Positions 43,629 to 55,732 of a stretch of 64,000 bases of DNA are shown in pieces. Location: NCBI GenBank assembly GCA_950295325.1, contig OX485807.1, positions 4,652,501-4,716,500 of the forward strand, read 5' to 3'. Origin of the DNA: Polytrichum commune. Its lineage: Eukaryota > Streptophyta > Polytrichopsida > Polytrichales > Polytrichaceae. Both the position numbers and the translations under genes were made by a program. How positions within the stretch are numbered: the stretch's first letter is position 1; each line of letters starts with the position of its first letter. The notes beneath the pieces were generated by a model, which saw only the letters and a program-made list of their open reading frames with translations, was not told where the DNA came from and searched no databases.

Positions 43629-45416
43629 TTACAGGTGAGCAAGGCCCTTCCATGTCAATGACCTCCCAAAATTATTGAATGGTTCATGTTCAAACCAGAT
43701 TAAATCAAGGAATGAGTACCTGGTTGTGATTGGACAGTATGGATCAGGTAAGTCACGGGTTTTGTAGGGAAGCAAATGCTTGCAGACGTCAAAGTGCATG
43801 ACACCCAAGCTTACAGCTTTTGCAATCTTCAGCATCCTGTAAATATCCACAAAAGTGGGCCTATTCTCTGGATTAATATCCCAGCAACATTTGATGAGGG
43901 TTCTCAGGTATTCAGGACAATCCTCAGGGAGAGGTGGTCGCAGTCCTTTTACAATTCTGGCATGAAGTCCCACCTTCACCTCATTCTTAAATGGTTCTTG
44001 ACCAGTGAGAATTTGAGAGCATGTTAATGCAAAGCTCCAGATATCGCCCATTGGAGGAAAACTTAGGTGTTCTCCATATGCTCGGTGGCCGAAGGCCTCA
44101 GGCGCAGCGTAAATCGTTGTGCCTTGGTTTGGTGTTTGCGCTGAGGCAGTTGCAGTATGGTTGTAACCCTTTGCAATTCCAAAATCCGCGAGTTTTATTC
44201 GAACATAGCCATCCTGCTGAGAGGTCTCACAAGGTTGGACAAGTATGTTAGCTGGTTTGAGGTCTCTGTGCACAATCTTCATATTGTAGAGATATCGCAT
44301 CGCTTTTGCTACTTGCAGCATGATGTCAATTGCCACATGTAATTCAAACGGTGCACCACCTCCTTCAGGATATCTTCTCCTGAGCTCGTCGTCAATGTGG
44401 ACTTTAAGATTCTTGGGCATTCTCTCCATAAGCAAACAACTTTGCCTGCTGCTCTTCTCCCAGTACCACAGAAACTCTACAATGTGTGGATGATTGCATC
44501 GACGCAAAATGAGGCCCTCCTTCATATCTACAACCTCAGACTCTTTCAAAGCACACTTACGGTTTAGCCATGTTACTTCCCAGACTATGGCAAGTCCGCC
44601 CCTCCCTATGAAATCTCCCCGGATGAACTGCTCCAGCTGTGTGGCGACCTCTTCGGGGATATTGTCATCGTCTTGCTTGATCTTCCAATGCAAGTAAACT
44701 GCAAGAACATACTCTAGAGGTGGTCCTACAGATTTCCTTGTGAAGCTGGTGGCCACTGTCTTGTACCTGTCCCTAATTTCTGCTAGCTTGTGGAGGAGGT
44801 TCTTCTTGTCTTCATTCCAGGCCCTCCGCAAAGTTTCACTACCACCCTTTGAGAGTTTCTTGAGAAGAGTTTCGTGTTTTTGTTTCGCTTTGGCAACAGT
44901 ATGTTGTGCTTCTTTTCCTCGAGCCTCACCTTGCAACATAGGACCATGTAGAGCTGCAAATTTGACCATACTTGTCCACCATGATAGGTCAAGATGAAGC
45001 TCCGCTACCTCTTCTTTGAAGTTTCCCATGGTCGTTGCTCCATCAAGGAAATCCTGCCATATGCACTTGTGCACTAGATCCTCAACACGCTTCAACACAA
45101 AGAGTAATTCGCGACTTGCGTTCCTTTGGTTGTCCGTGGCCAAAGTGGATCTGTTGCAAGCTTCTAAGGCTATCTTCATCTTCGCTAGCTTTCTCGCTAA
45201 GTGCCTCCACAGATGATTGTTGAGCTGAATTCGGTCGTCCTTTAGTATTTCCTGCACTCTGTTGACCTCCGCCAAGACCGAGTCCATCTCCAATTCGTCC
45301 TGCTTTGTATCGGTAAGTTTCCGATTGGTGAAACCAAACGTGCTCCAGATCGGCAAGAAGAACCTGCGTATTACAAACACAGCCCCAGCTACACAACCAT
45401 CCAGACAACCGGCCAT
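43629..45416 (-). CDS. TKL-type protein kinase, duplication copy 2 (canonical DFG)
   Basis: About 595 residues from the ATG at 45414-45416. It is close to copy 1 throughout, with an N-terminal helical region of about 265 residues and a kinase domain with GRGGLAIV, ALKES, HRDLKPANIL, LADFGIAKG and YAAPEAFG. Unlike copy 1 it keeps the DFG motif, and PANIL rather than PGNIL, so it looks the more canonical enzyme. The glycine loop has Leu where copy 1 has Phe. The Arg-Asp run is short. A conserved donor (CAG/GTACTC, 43729-43730) near the 3' end again suggests splicing to downstream exons, and residues after that point diverge more. Target and pathway are not shown by the sequence. Confidence 0.82.
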   Translation of the reverse strand: MAGCLDGCVAGAVFVIRRFFLPIWSTFGFTNRKLTDTKQDELEMDSVLAEVNRVQEILKDDRIQLNNHLWRHLARKLAKMKIALEACNRSTLATDNQRNASRELLFVLKRVEDLVHKCIWQDFLDGATTMGNFKEEVAELHLDLSWWTSMVKFAALHGPMLQGEARGKEAQHTVAKAKQKHETLLKKLSKGGSETLRRAWNEDKKNLLHKLAEIRDRYKTVATSFTRKSVGPPLEYVLAVYLHWKIKQDDDNIPEEVATQLEQFIRGDFIGRGGLAIVWEVTWLNRKCALKESEVVDMKEGLILRRCNHPHIVEFLWYWEKSSRQSCLLMERMPKNLKVHIDDELRRRYPEGGGAPFELHVAIDIMLQVAKAMRYLYNMKIVHRDLKPANILVQPCETSQQDGYVRIKLADFGIAKGYNHTATASAQTPNQGTTIYAAPEAFGHRAYGEHLSFPPMGDIWSFALTCSQILTGQEPFKNEVKVGLHARIVKGLRPPLPEDCPEYLRTLIKCCWDINPENRPTFVDIYRMLKIAKAVSLGVMHFDVCKHLLPYKTRDLPDPYCPITTRYSFLDLIWFEHEPFNNFGRSLTWKGLAHL

Positions 45417-47210
45417 CGTCTCCACAAGCTGTGTTGAGGTCGAAAAGCGTGTCCTGACGCAAGAAATGCGCACCACTAATGGCTATGGCGTGATTGAGAC
45501 TCATCATCATCAACTAGAATGAAATACTAAGATTTCCTCCAAAGTTAGAGCATGACCCCGAGGCATCTGATGAACCTAATTCCAGCTAATCCTTATGATG
45601 ATGTACCTAAAGACACCATCACGCATACCTAGTGTTGATCACATGTGTCATGGATGCAAATAGGGCATCTAATAATCTCAATCAAGAATGGAAATCTACA
45701 ATGAGTACATGGCTCAGTCAAAAGCCTGTATCTAATATAATTGTGGGAACAGGAAACAGAAGAAACTTCAAGTTGCAGACAAGAGATTAAATGGGGTTCA
45801 AGTATTACCTACCACAAGGGCATCTGATGATCCTAATCCGAACTGATTCGAGTCAAAGATCACCAGTGTTAGGAGCTACGCATTTCATGAGGTGCTTACC
45901 GACAACTTACTTTACAGACACAACAAAAATCAAAATGTTGATGCGAATGATGAATACGCTTGCAAAGGTCCGTCTTGATCTATCTTTCACTGTGCCAGAA
46001 TCTGTAAAAGCTCATTATTCTACTTAATTTATGGGAAGATCCCAAGAAAGGGATTTCCACACCAGAGTCCAGGGAGTTCTGTAGAGAAAACGGCTAATTG
46101 CCGAGCTTTCTAGAGGTGGCTCGGATTTTTCAATTTTTACCCGGAAGTGGGCCTAGAGAGTGCAAAATTTATCGGTTGATAGCCCTCATTTCATAATGTA
46201 TTTAGGCAATTAGCCAACATTTGTTTTTTCATTTATGCAATTTCCGAAAGGTCTAAAGTGGGGCCGGTTTTATATTTTGGTGGTGGATGTGTCATTGTCA
46301 TTTATTCTTTCCTTTTTTTCAAGTGTTTAGGATTAAATAATGTGGGCATTCACTCTCCATTTTTTTCGTCTAAATAATATCCTTAGCAGGAGTTGAACCT
46401 GGCAAAGCCCCTACCATATTAGGGCTAAGGCTTTAGCCTTCGGAAAATACAAGCACCACAAAAGGGTCCAAGTATTATCCGGAGGCTAGTTAGTATTGAA
46501 AAATCATGAAATTTGCGTACCATTGCCATTAGTATCAATTGCCCCAAACGAACAAGACACATCACTCACACTCACTGTATTAGGAGAATTCAAATAAGAA
46601 GAGGGATTAGCATACAAAAAATGGTACTTACTGTCCTTCTTCCAAAGTGGGATAGCGTCACCAATTATGTCATCTACTTCCTCATCTAGCCCTTCCAAGG
46701 CAATTCGCAGAGCAACAACAACAAAAACCTCTTGAAGCTATTGTCACTCAACAATCCAACAATTCTAGAACTCAAAAACTCATAATGCAAACGAAAATGC
46801 AAGCTCCACCGCTGCGGAATGGAAGTTGTGGCGGGAAGCAAGTAACCCTAAACCACAAGTCAACAAGGCATAGTCTCCAACTATGCATACTATTGAAAAA
46901 ATTACCTAAAATATATATATTTGGTCGGTTGCCCGCCGTGAAAATAAATTTAATCGGCAATTTGCCGTGGATACTCTAGGGCAGCTTGCCTTAATGCCGA
47001 CATTTTTTTTTCTAATCGGCCCATTTCCGTAAACCTTGATTTTCTTCCGAAACCCCTTCCTAAACTTTCCAATTGCATTCGGAAATTCTCAAAATCAACC
47101 GGCTAGCTTGTAACTAACTGCCGGCACTACCCGTTCGTTGTTCCACATGCATGCTCAACAACCTTCAAAATTCCATGGAGCAGTGGTATTCCCTCCACTT
47201 GCCTCCTGCT
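45417..47210. other. 5' flank of kinase copy 2 and unmatched insertion
   Basis: 45417-46020 matches copy 1 with internal deletions. 46021-47150 has no counterpart in copy 1 and no readable gene; it contains a 50-nt tRNA-like piece at 46381-46430. 47155-47210 matches copy 1 again (around 6885-6940). The strings around CCGG and TTGTAACTAACTGCC near 47100 recur near 48650, beyond the LINE, so an older element may have been present. Confidence 0.45.
46381..46430 (-). other. tRNA-like 50-nt fold (7-bp closing stem and T-arm-like hairpin)
   Basis: On the minus strand CCTTAGC opens and GCTAAGG closes a perfect 7-bp stem. Inside, CAGG-TTCAACT-CCTG forms a T-arm-like hairpin with a B-box-like GGTTCAACTCC. 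D and anticodon arms are missing, so it is not a working tRNA. It may be a tRNA-derived SINE scrap or chance. Confidence 0.3.
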
Positions 47211-48686
47211 CAGTGATCGGGAAGATTTTTGTTTTTTTGAGACAGAAGGCCAACCCAGCCAACGCCAAAATGAATACCACAAAGGAAAAACGTAGCCTCG
47301 ACGTCACGTAAAAAGAACCATGGACCAACCACAACCAAGGACAACCCACCGGACCCACCGAACCAAGGACCACCCTCACCCCACCAACCAAGGACAACCC
47401 CCAAGCCATTGAAACCGACCTCCAAAGAAGGCGTGACAACCTATCTACATTATCTTTTCCAATTCTATTCAATATGGAGGTTGTGTTGTCTACAAAGAAC
47501 ATTCCTAGCACCCCAAGTTTTGTCAAACCCTTGGAGCATGGCCACCACAGAAAAGCTACTAATCTTTATTTGTGCCATCACCCTTTTCCATGCCGACTTG
47601 GCATAAATGATGAGTTCATCCCAAATCTGACTCTTGATATTAGACTCGTGTCATTGTGCTTGATTGAACACTTTGTTGTTCCGTTCAATCCAAATGGTCC
47701 AAAGGGTAATGCCCCTAAGAAGGTGCCAAACTTTAATCATTTTACCGTATTTCTTGGGGATCCTTTCCTTAAACAATGCTTGCTTCCAATTGAAGTTGTC
47801 ATAGTTGCTAGTTCTATCCCCGCAAAGTTCATGCATAATAAATGTGGCCCATCTTCACGCCCTTCTAGCTTGAATGCAGTCCCAAAATTTGTGCTTGACC
47901 AACTCGCTCGTGTTAGGAAGGCAAAAAACACATTACTTGGAAATAGAGGCTGGTGCAATCCGAGCCCTTCATTTGTTGACAACAACAACTTTGTGCCAAA
48001 TTAACCAAATGAACACGGCTTCTTTACCGGACCAGAGTGGATCCCAAACTTGCGACCAGTAGAACCTATAGTTACTTGGGAGATAACCTTTCCATTCATT
48101 TGCCGTGCGAGTGGTTCCCAGATTTCTATTAATGATAAAAGTCACAACCATCCTTAGTGGTGTAGTCAAGGAAACGACCACCATCAATCCACCACCACCA
48201 ATCCGGATCCCAACCAAGGGAGGCCAATTTGCCATAAAAGAAGATTATTTCCTCTCTTTACCCATCCCTTTTAGGCCCCCTATTGGTGTGAACGACTTTC
48301 ACTTTATGAAAGAACCCCTCCATCTCCCCAAGGGGGTGTTCCCATTCCCTCAGGCAATGTGAGTGTGTGCCTCCTGTAAAACATTGCACCGGGAGAGGCA
48401 ACGTAAGATTATGCCATTGCAAGCAAACGGGTGTGAAGTCCGCATCACATTGAAAAGATCAGGGAGATTTTTGGGCATAACTGATTGAGATCCAAGTGTT
48501 TGCAAGTCTAACCGGTTACATGTTGACATCTTCCGGTTTTCCTTTATTAAATTGAGGTATGTTCTATAAATTCCTCTAAAATGATCGGTAATTATCCTGC
48601 AATCTTGAACTTCAACCAGTTATTTCTCAAACTCAACCGGTTCATTTGTAACTAACTGCCAATTCTCCTTGATCATTGCTCTTGCT
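47211..48686 (-). mobile_element. LINE 3' fragment with RT-associated zinc-binding domain
   Basis: Absent from copy 1, where CCTGCT joins ATGAT directly (about 6930). On the minus strand the frame reads LPSNYRFYWSQVWDPLWSGK, then CVFCLPNTSE and HKFWDC (a CxxC...H...C zinc finger as in zf-RVT), then IMHELCGDR and LWTIWIERNN, typical of the region after reverse transcriptase in plant L1-type LINEs. After it comes a Gly/Trp-rich tail. Several stops break it. The reverse transcriptase itself is missing, as expected for a 5'-truncated insertion. Target duplications are not clear. Confidence 0.75.
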
Positions 48687-49518
48687 ATGATAAAACTATG
48701 GAGAGAGGGCATTATTGTTTAAGAGGGCATTATTGTTTACAAGCGCACCTCTCATTCATCCAACACAAAAGCCCTTAAATAATGTGAAGCTCTAATATTT
48801 TTATTTTTAGTTGATTCGACATCGGAATTCTTATTAAAGACCCCAAATCAGTCTAGTCAAGTCATTTGAGATGAATTAGCAACAAACCTATAGGAGATCA
48901 AGTTTTGATGTTAGATGCAAGGGGGATGGATGAAAGGTACACTCACATGTGAAAATTTCCTCTCTCAAGGTATTAGGAGTTTGAAAAGTTTTTGTTTTGT
49001 TTTTTAATATGGATGGGATCCCACACACACACTACACCTTCTCTCTACACCTCCAACAAATCATCCAAGACGTTCGCAACCTACACATACCTACGCACAA
49101 TCCCACACACACCATCAAGCTATACAAATTCAACATATCGAACAAATGGATAAATTCCCCTAACACATATTATCCAATACCCACACCACCTTTAACACAA
49201 AACCACCAAATACCAACTAAAATCTATATCACCCAACCAATGGAATATAACCCCATCACAAAGCATTTTTACATACAAATCATTCATCTCACCATACGCC
49301 AAAGGAAACATAAACCTCGCATGATCATGAATATATAGCCAACTCGACAACTTAACAATAACAAAAAGACTCCCATGACTTCAAAACATCGTGTGAGCAT
49401 AATTGAATGCTACTTAGCTAGAGCCAACGCACGAGAAGTCGACCATGACATACATCTCTTCACATATAGCCTCAACAACATCTATCTCATCAACAATCAC
49501 ATAAGATGCTCATCCTCC

Positions 49519-49928
49519 CACGGGGAGGTCACTCCATTGTCAAGTTGAAAACCACGTGCGAACAAAAAAAATCTACTTTTTCTAAGTTGCATCAACAAAA
49601 TGCGTCAAACTTTTATCAAAAAAAATTATGATTACATATACATGGTATCTATTACATAGTAAAAATTGATAACCAAATTTGATAATTTGTTTTTTCTAGA
49701 AAACATACCGTTTCTAACTAGAATGACGCAAAATTGAACTAAAAACATTACTAGAAAAAATGGAGATGACTAAAAATTTCAAAAAAATATACAAAAGATA
49801 TTATCAATGGATATGTATATATAGAAAAAATATCATAATTTTTAAAATTATCTATGGCATATAATGTAGGGGTAGCAAACTTTGTTCGCACATGGTTTTC
49901 AACTTGACAATGGAGTGACCTCCCCGTG
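49519..49928. mobile_element. MITE with long CACGGGGAGGTCACTCC ends, 8-bp target duplication
   Basis: About 410 bp with near-perfect inverted ends of about 45 bp beginning CACGGGGAGGTCACTCC. It is flanked by CATCCTCC at 49511-49518 and 49929-49936; copy 1 has the empty site with one CATCCTCC at 7677-7684. An 8-bp duplication fits hAT-type; shifting the boundary by two bases would give 10 bp, as in Mutator. A related element at 56832 also gives 8 bp. Confidence 0.92.
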
Positions 49929-52164
49929 CATCCTCCCAACATAATCATCTAGATAAACTATTGATAGCATCCATAATATAATTGATAACATGGTTATGAC
50001 ACGACATAACTGTCTAAAAAATTCAAACTCCACATAGGAATCAAGGGAAACGACATAGCAAACTCACTAGCAACAACAACGCCACAAAAGATGTCATGAC
50101 ACCAATACCCCACATACATGTAGCCTACATACCATATTGACTAGCCAAACCACCCTCAAGCACCAACCTAACTTGCATAATAAGAAACCTACAATCATAC
50201 ATAAAAACGGAACACAATCGACTCACAAAAGCAATAGCCACTAAATTTGCATATGCACAAAAAGAATGGCTATCCAACAAAGAAATAAACCACAAACTCT
50301 CTAACCACTTTTGCAAAACCGGCACACCACATGCACACAAATCACAAAACCACTCGAGTCCTTATTTGCCCAATATATGGCAGCCATAGGGAAAAACCTC
50401 TTCTAACCACAAACATACACCAACCCCATACTTCACACTATGCCAAAATAATAACATAATACCTACTTGGCCACACCTACTATCCCTATGCAACAACAAA
50501 TTTCTTAAAGGCCTAAGAATTGAAAGGCACAACGTAGTGACCCACATGTAGCAACTCTCCTCGAGGTCGAAACAACGTGACCCACAATCCTATAAATAGC
50601 CAAAGTGGTAAAGGTGTTACAATATGTGATTTTCTCTTATGACATCTACCACCAAAAGTAACAAAAATTCAATAGCTTTTCAACAATGTGTAGATGAAGG
50701 AGATTGGATTGAAATTGACATCATAATTTGCAAAAGGAGATCAATGTCTAGAAATCAATTGTAGAAACTTTAATTACCTTGAACTTGGATGACTTTGCCA
50801 ATACAACTTGGAGTTGGACAAAACTACCACCAAAAGAAGTGATATTCAAAGATTGTTCCAACAATAAGCAAATCAAAGCAATCTAATAAACATTGCATTC
50901 AAAATGCTCAACAACAAATTGTGCACCTTGGTTTAAGGTTAAGTTGATTTAAGGTTTATTGTTGCATGAGAGGTAGAAGCTAATGAGTCTCTTGATTAGG
51001 ATTTGAGATAAAGAACCTAGTTCCCTTAGTTCTATGTTTTAAACATCATTTTACATTCAAATTTTTTTTTATCCACGATTCATATGTGAACATTACATAA
51101 ACCTAATATTAACTATGTACTTATACATGTGTGGGACTTGCCACATATGCATTTATTATTACTATGATATTCTTGGGGTCCTTGAGTGCCATATTGACAT
51201 TGTCATAATCGTATTTTAGAGGTAGATTTCAACCAAAAAGTTTGGTTGACAAAATTTGTGTCATTATATCAAGATTGTAGTATTATCAAGTGTCATATTT
51301 TAAGAGATAAGATTGTAACGAAACCCAAACATATGTAGCGGTCCCTCAATATGGTCCACTTGCACTTTACACTAAGCTCAAGGACACATCAATTGTAAAT
51401 TTGGAGTTTGAATTCCAAAGGTATGACTTTTGGATGATTTTCACGAACCCTTGGATTTTCATCGTCACATCTCTTGGTATGTGTGTAGAGCAACCCTTGA
51501 TATGGTGGCCAATCTACATTGCTATGTGCAATTCGGTTGCCTTTGTGAATAGGTTGCTTCTTTACCTATGAAAATTACCTTGGGTCAAAATCATATCACA
51601 AAAACTCATAACTTTGTTTATCTATTCATCCGTAAATCAACCACATTAAAACAAAAAAATTGCAAATTATTATTGTGGTAATATTTTAGAAAGTAAGTTG
51701 GTGAAATAATGTGGGGCAAATTTTTTGCACATTTTATTGCAACTTGGAGCTTGTAAGTTGGTGACATGGTAATATGTAATCCAGAATTTGTGCCAATGAA
51801 CAAGGAGATTAGACTGCTAGTAACAAATGAAGTGGTTGAGAAATAACCAATTGGAGGAACTACACTTTGATGTCTAATTAGCGTGAGTTACCATTTGGAG
51901 TTATACATTGCCACCGCAAAAAAATATTCTGGCCCACTCTACACCCAAACCTGAATTGCACATTATGTCCCAATAATGCCATAGACACTTGGCCACACTT
52001 ATTCTCTATATGCTCAAACCCCCACATAAAAAAACTCCATATAGCCCGCCTATAGCCCGTCATAATAATGAAGTACACCAAATAGCACACACGCTACAAT
52101 CAAACAAACAAACGAGATCCTACACACTCATCAACATAGGAAACCAAAGCTCTAGACCTCAAGA

Positions 52165-52338
52165 CAGGGGCGTCACCAACCTTGATTTTCAGGGTAGGCC
52201 TATTGTAGAAATCTAAATTTATACAATGCATATTTTTCAGGAAAATTTTTATTTTCTATATATCACCTAGGCTTTCAGGTGGACCTTCAGGCCTAGGGAA
52301 GGCCCGCCTACACATGCCTAGGCCAAGCCACGCCCTTG
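52165..52338. mobile_element. hAT-type MITE, 174 bp, CAGGGGCG ends
   Basis: It starts CAGGGGCGTC and ends CGCCCTTG, the usual CA(G/A)GGGCG hAT end, and is flanked by CCTCAAGA at 52157-52164 and 52339-52346. Copy 1 has the uninterrupted site (10688-10695). It is non-coding and non-autonomous. Confidence 0.92.
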
Positions 52339-53391
52339 CCTCAAGACATCATAGTCCCACAATGGCTACTCCAATGCACATGCCCCATCCCCCCATGTAC
52401 ATGCTTAGCCAAACTTAGGTCGGCTATCTTTTGTGTACTAGGTGCCCCCATTGATAGCCGACCCCCCCTAACACCAACCCCACTAAACGTCATACAATTC
52501 ATACAATTTGCCTATTGCCATGACAAATTTCCCAACACCGCCCATAGCGAAAAGGCCACTAAATACAATCCACTCATACAAGCACTTAGAACAACGGATG
52601 GCAAGTCAACCCCCTCATCATTATCACAACCAATGTTAGAGGAGCCATCCATGAACTATCAATTCAAGAATTAGAACAACTCAAAATACCCAAAAACAAA
52701 GTTAGAACATTCATGAAACATGTACACCAAACTGCTATTAAATACCTCACATACCTGATATTAAATAAAAGGAAACAAGACAACAAATAGCCCCCCATAG
52801 ACCCCCCTTGAAAAAAGGCCTTGCACATTTTAAACTAAATGAGCCTACCCTATGAGAGGATGGAAGTACCCTTACCGTGAAGCTTGGTTAAACATGATAA
52901 TGGCATAGAAGAACGTCGGTGTATAAACTAAACCTCAACATTACTTTTATTTTTACTTTATTTTTTACTTTATGCATTGCTATAACATTATAAAGAGAGT
53001 GTCATTTTTACCCAAATAACATAAGTGCACTATACATGATATTTAATGTCACTTACTCTTTGGAGTTACACATTGCTATATCTTTTTTACTACTGATGTA
53101 AATTTTTTACCAAAATAAAGTTTAGGTAATTCCAAATAGTAAGTGACAATAGATAAAATATTTTAATGCATTTAGTGTGCACACCAAAGAATATGATATA
53201 GCTTACTTAGTTAAAAAAACAATAATATTGTTAAAAAGTTAGGGAACATGTAACTCCAAAGGGTAACCACACTAATTAGACAAAAATGTGTACTTATTGC
53301 ATGTTTCATATCCTAGGAGACTTGGCTAGTTGAGTAGGTAACCATTCAAGACCCATCTACCTTATAGTTTGCCTCCCGTAGACTAGAGCTA

Positions 53392-53614
53392 CACTAAATA
53401 TGATATTTAGTGTCACTTACTATTCGGAGTTACACATTCCTATATCTTTCTATTATTAATGTAATGTTTCACCAAGTAAAGACGTTAATGTTCTATAATG
53501 TCTAATCCACCAATTAATCCTTTGTTGTTGGTAAAACAAAATGAGATTTACAATAAATAGTTATAGCATTGTGTAATTCCAAATAGGAAGTGACACTAAA
53601 TATCATGTTTAGTG
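53392..53614. mobile_element. MITE with self-palindromic ends, copy 2
   Basis: Counterpart of 11851-12054, with the same palindromic ends (CACTAAATAT...). The left flank keeps TA; the right flank now reads TT. The degenerate sister element lies just before it, at about 53030-53165. Confidence 0.7.
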
Positions 53615-55732
53615 TTGTAATCGGGAGGGAGAGGGAGGAGGGAAAAAAGGGAAATTACAAAGGAAGGGTGAGGAAAAACTATGAATGACAACATATCAGA
53701 AGATTGAAAATAAGTAAAAGAAAAGTAGTTGTTAATTGTTTAAATATTGACATGCCCATTATGGTACAAAAGGGTTTAAGATGCACTCTTGATGTTTTTA
53801 GTCCAAATACTAGAACATACATGGTCTAGAATTACATTGTTTATCCTATGCAATATCTCAACTAGCACATGCATCTGTGTCAATAAATTACAAGGAGGTT
53901 TCATCTTATTTAGACGACCTAATCCCTAGTATGTAGCACATATATCTAATCACCATTGTCACATGTAACTTCATTTCCCCCCCCCCCCTTTTAATATGTT
54001 TTGGTATATATGGTTTTAACACCATAGACCAAATAAACTATTGTTTCGTAACTTGTTGGGGGGTTTGTGCAAATTGTCACATATCATGTATATACACCCT
54101 CTAGTCCTTTTAAGTTTTAATGAGGATTTAGCTTGGAGGGTGCACACATAGTTGAATGACATGTGTGTGCCACCCTTGAATCAATACCCTCATGTGCAAA
54201 GTTCTAGGCTGTAAAAATATGGATACAAGTACAAACTCAATATAGGTAAAAGATGGCCTAATCTTAAATGCTTATAGCCCTGAATGTAGGCTTGATGTTT
54301 GCATACTAATATCACCTTTGAATAAATGTTTATTAAAAATGTTAAAAATACAATTGTTTATTTATCTCTATGCTCCATAAGATTCCATAAACACTAAGAC
54401 TTGGTAGTAAACAAAACCTCTATGAAATTTAATATAATTTTGGTGAATTACCCCCAACTAGACAAATATTCCATAATAACTTCAATCTATGAAGTTGACT
54501 ATGCTTGCCATTGTGAGGGTTTGAGTGTATCTTCTTCCCATCCATATATAGTACCTTTGACTTGTCCACATGTTTACAAGCTACTTCCAATTGCCAACTG
54601 ACGTGTATTATAACCACGAAAGCTTGTTCATAGGTCACATGGGTTCTTCTTCTTCTTCTTCTTCTTAAGCAGTGTCTCCATGGCATCTTTCAACTTGATA
54701 ATAATACCTCCATTGTTCATGAAAACTATTGTAATCAACAGTAGAGCACCCGTCATGCCTGATGCGACTTTGTTCAATTTGATTCTCCATCAAATAATGA
54801 AACAAATGTAATCTATTACTGTTGAATGCTTGACCACCCATGGTATTGGGAGCATTGATTGGTTGAATATTTGAATATGAAGGCATTTGAGAAGAAGGTG
54901 AAGGTTGCTACATATAGGAATCTCAACTTCAACATTCAACATTCTCAAAAATTGTAGATAGAACTTTTATTGTGGCATAATGTGATATCATAGGATCCAC
55001 GTTTACGTTACACTGAAATCTTGAATAATAGGATTGGAGTCTTGCACTTCAACATGATATATTCTTGGCATTCCAACTACAAGAGGTCAATATCGATCGT
55101 GGGGTTTGTGTTAGATTTTTGTGGTTTGTAGATATTTGTATTTCCTTCAAAGTTGTACATTGGTGTTGTATATAAATTCCGCAACATTTTTCTCTTCAAG
55201 TTTATTCCACTTTGGCATTATAGTGAGGTTTCGTCTTATTGATTTCCACACAGACAACTCTTCAACTACCATTTACAACAAAACATCATCTAGTGACAAA
55301 CTTGCATATGGAGAAACAACATTTACTTATGACATTAGTAAGTTTTCTTCAAGTGGAGGCATTGTTAGTATTTCAAAGGTTTCCAACTCATTGGGCATGA
55401 AAGTCTCAACATTGTAGCAAAGAGATGTCATTGCTACTTGTATTTCAACAATCATGCTTGATATCCTGGATTTGGAATGAAATGAAATTGGAAATTGTGC
55501 CATTGTAATCATATATGTCAATTGTATCTTAATCTCTCCAAATCTATAAGTCTTATGTAAGCTTTAAATGGAAAGGCCTTTCCTCGAGGTGCATTTATTC
55601 AAACATTCCACAACTAATGGAATGTGTTGGAATTAAACTCCTCTAATTTATAATTTTTCAAATTTTTGAGTGGCCTGTAAAAAAATGAATGCATGGCAAT
55701 GAACCGCAAATGATGTCTTTCAAGCGGATTAT
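53615..55732. other. Rest of duplication copy 2
   Basis: It matches 12055-14191. The minus-strand frame 54665-54886 (MPSYSNIQPINAPNTMGGQ) is conserved with copy 1. An 11-C tract near 53980 and a CTT/GAA run near 54645-54665 differ in length between copies. No recognised gene. Confidence 0.4.

Larger units (their letters stand above)
48687..52863 (+). mobile_element. Decayed LINE, copy 2
   Basis: Partner of 7234-11190, with the same RNase H-like stretch (LLS/LA.ANAREVDHD, then GIKGNDIA) and C-terminal zinc-knuckle plus endonuclease-like segment at 51950-52790. In the endonuclease-like motif FIQFAYCHD the Glu of copy 1 is Gln. Two MITEs are inserted in it (49519-49928, 52165-52338). A small tandem duplication (GAGGGCATTATTGTTTA) lies at about 48705-48740. 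Confidence 0.55.
40421..55732 (+). repeat. Segmental duplication, copy 2
   Basis: Direct-orientation partner of 758-14191. It is longer because of private insertions: LINE 47211-48686, MITE 49519-49928, hAT MITE 52165-52338, and an unmatched stretch at about 46021-47150. Confidence 0.95.
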
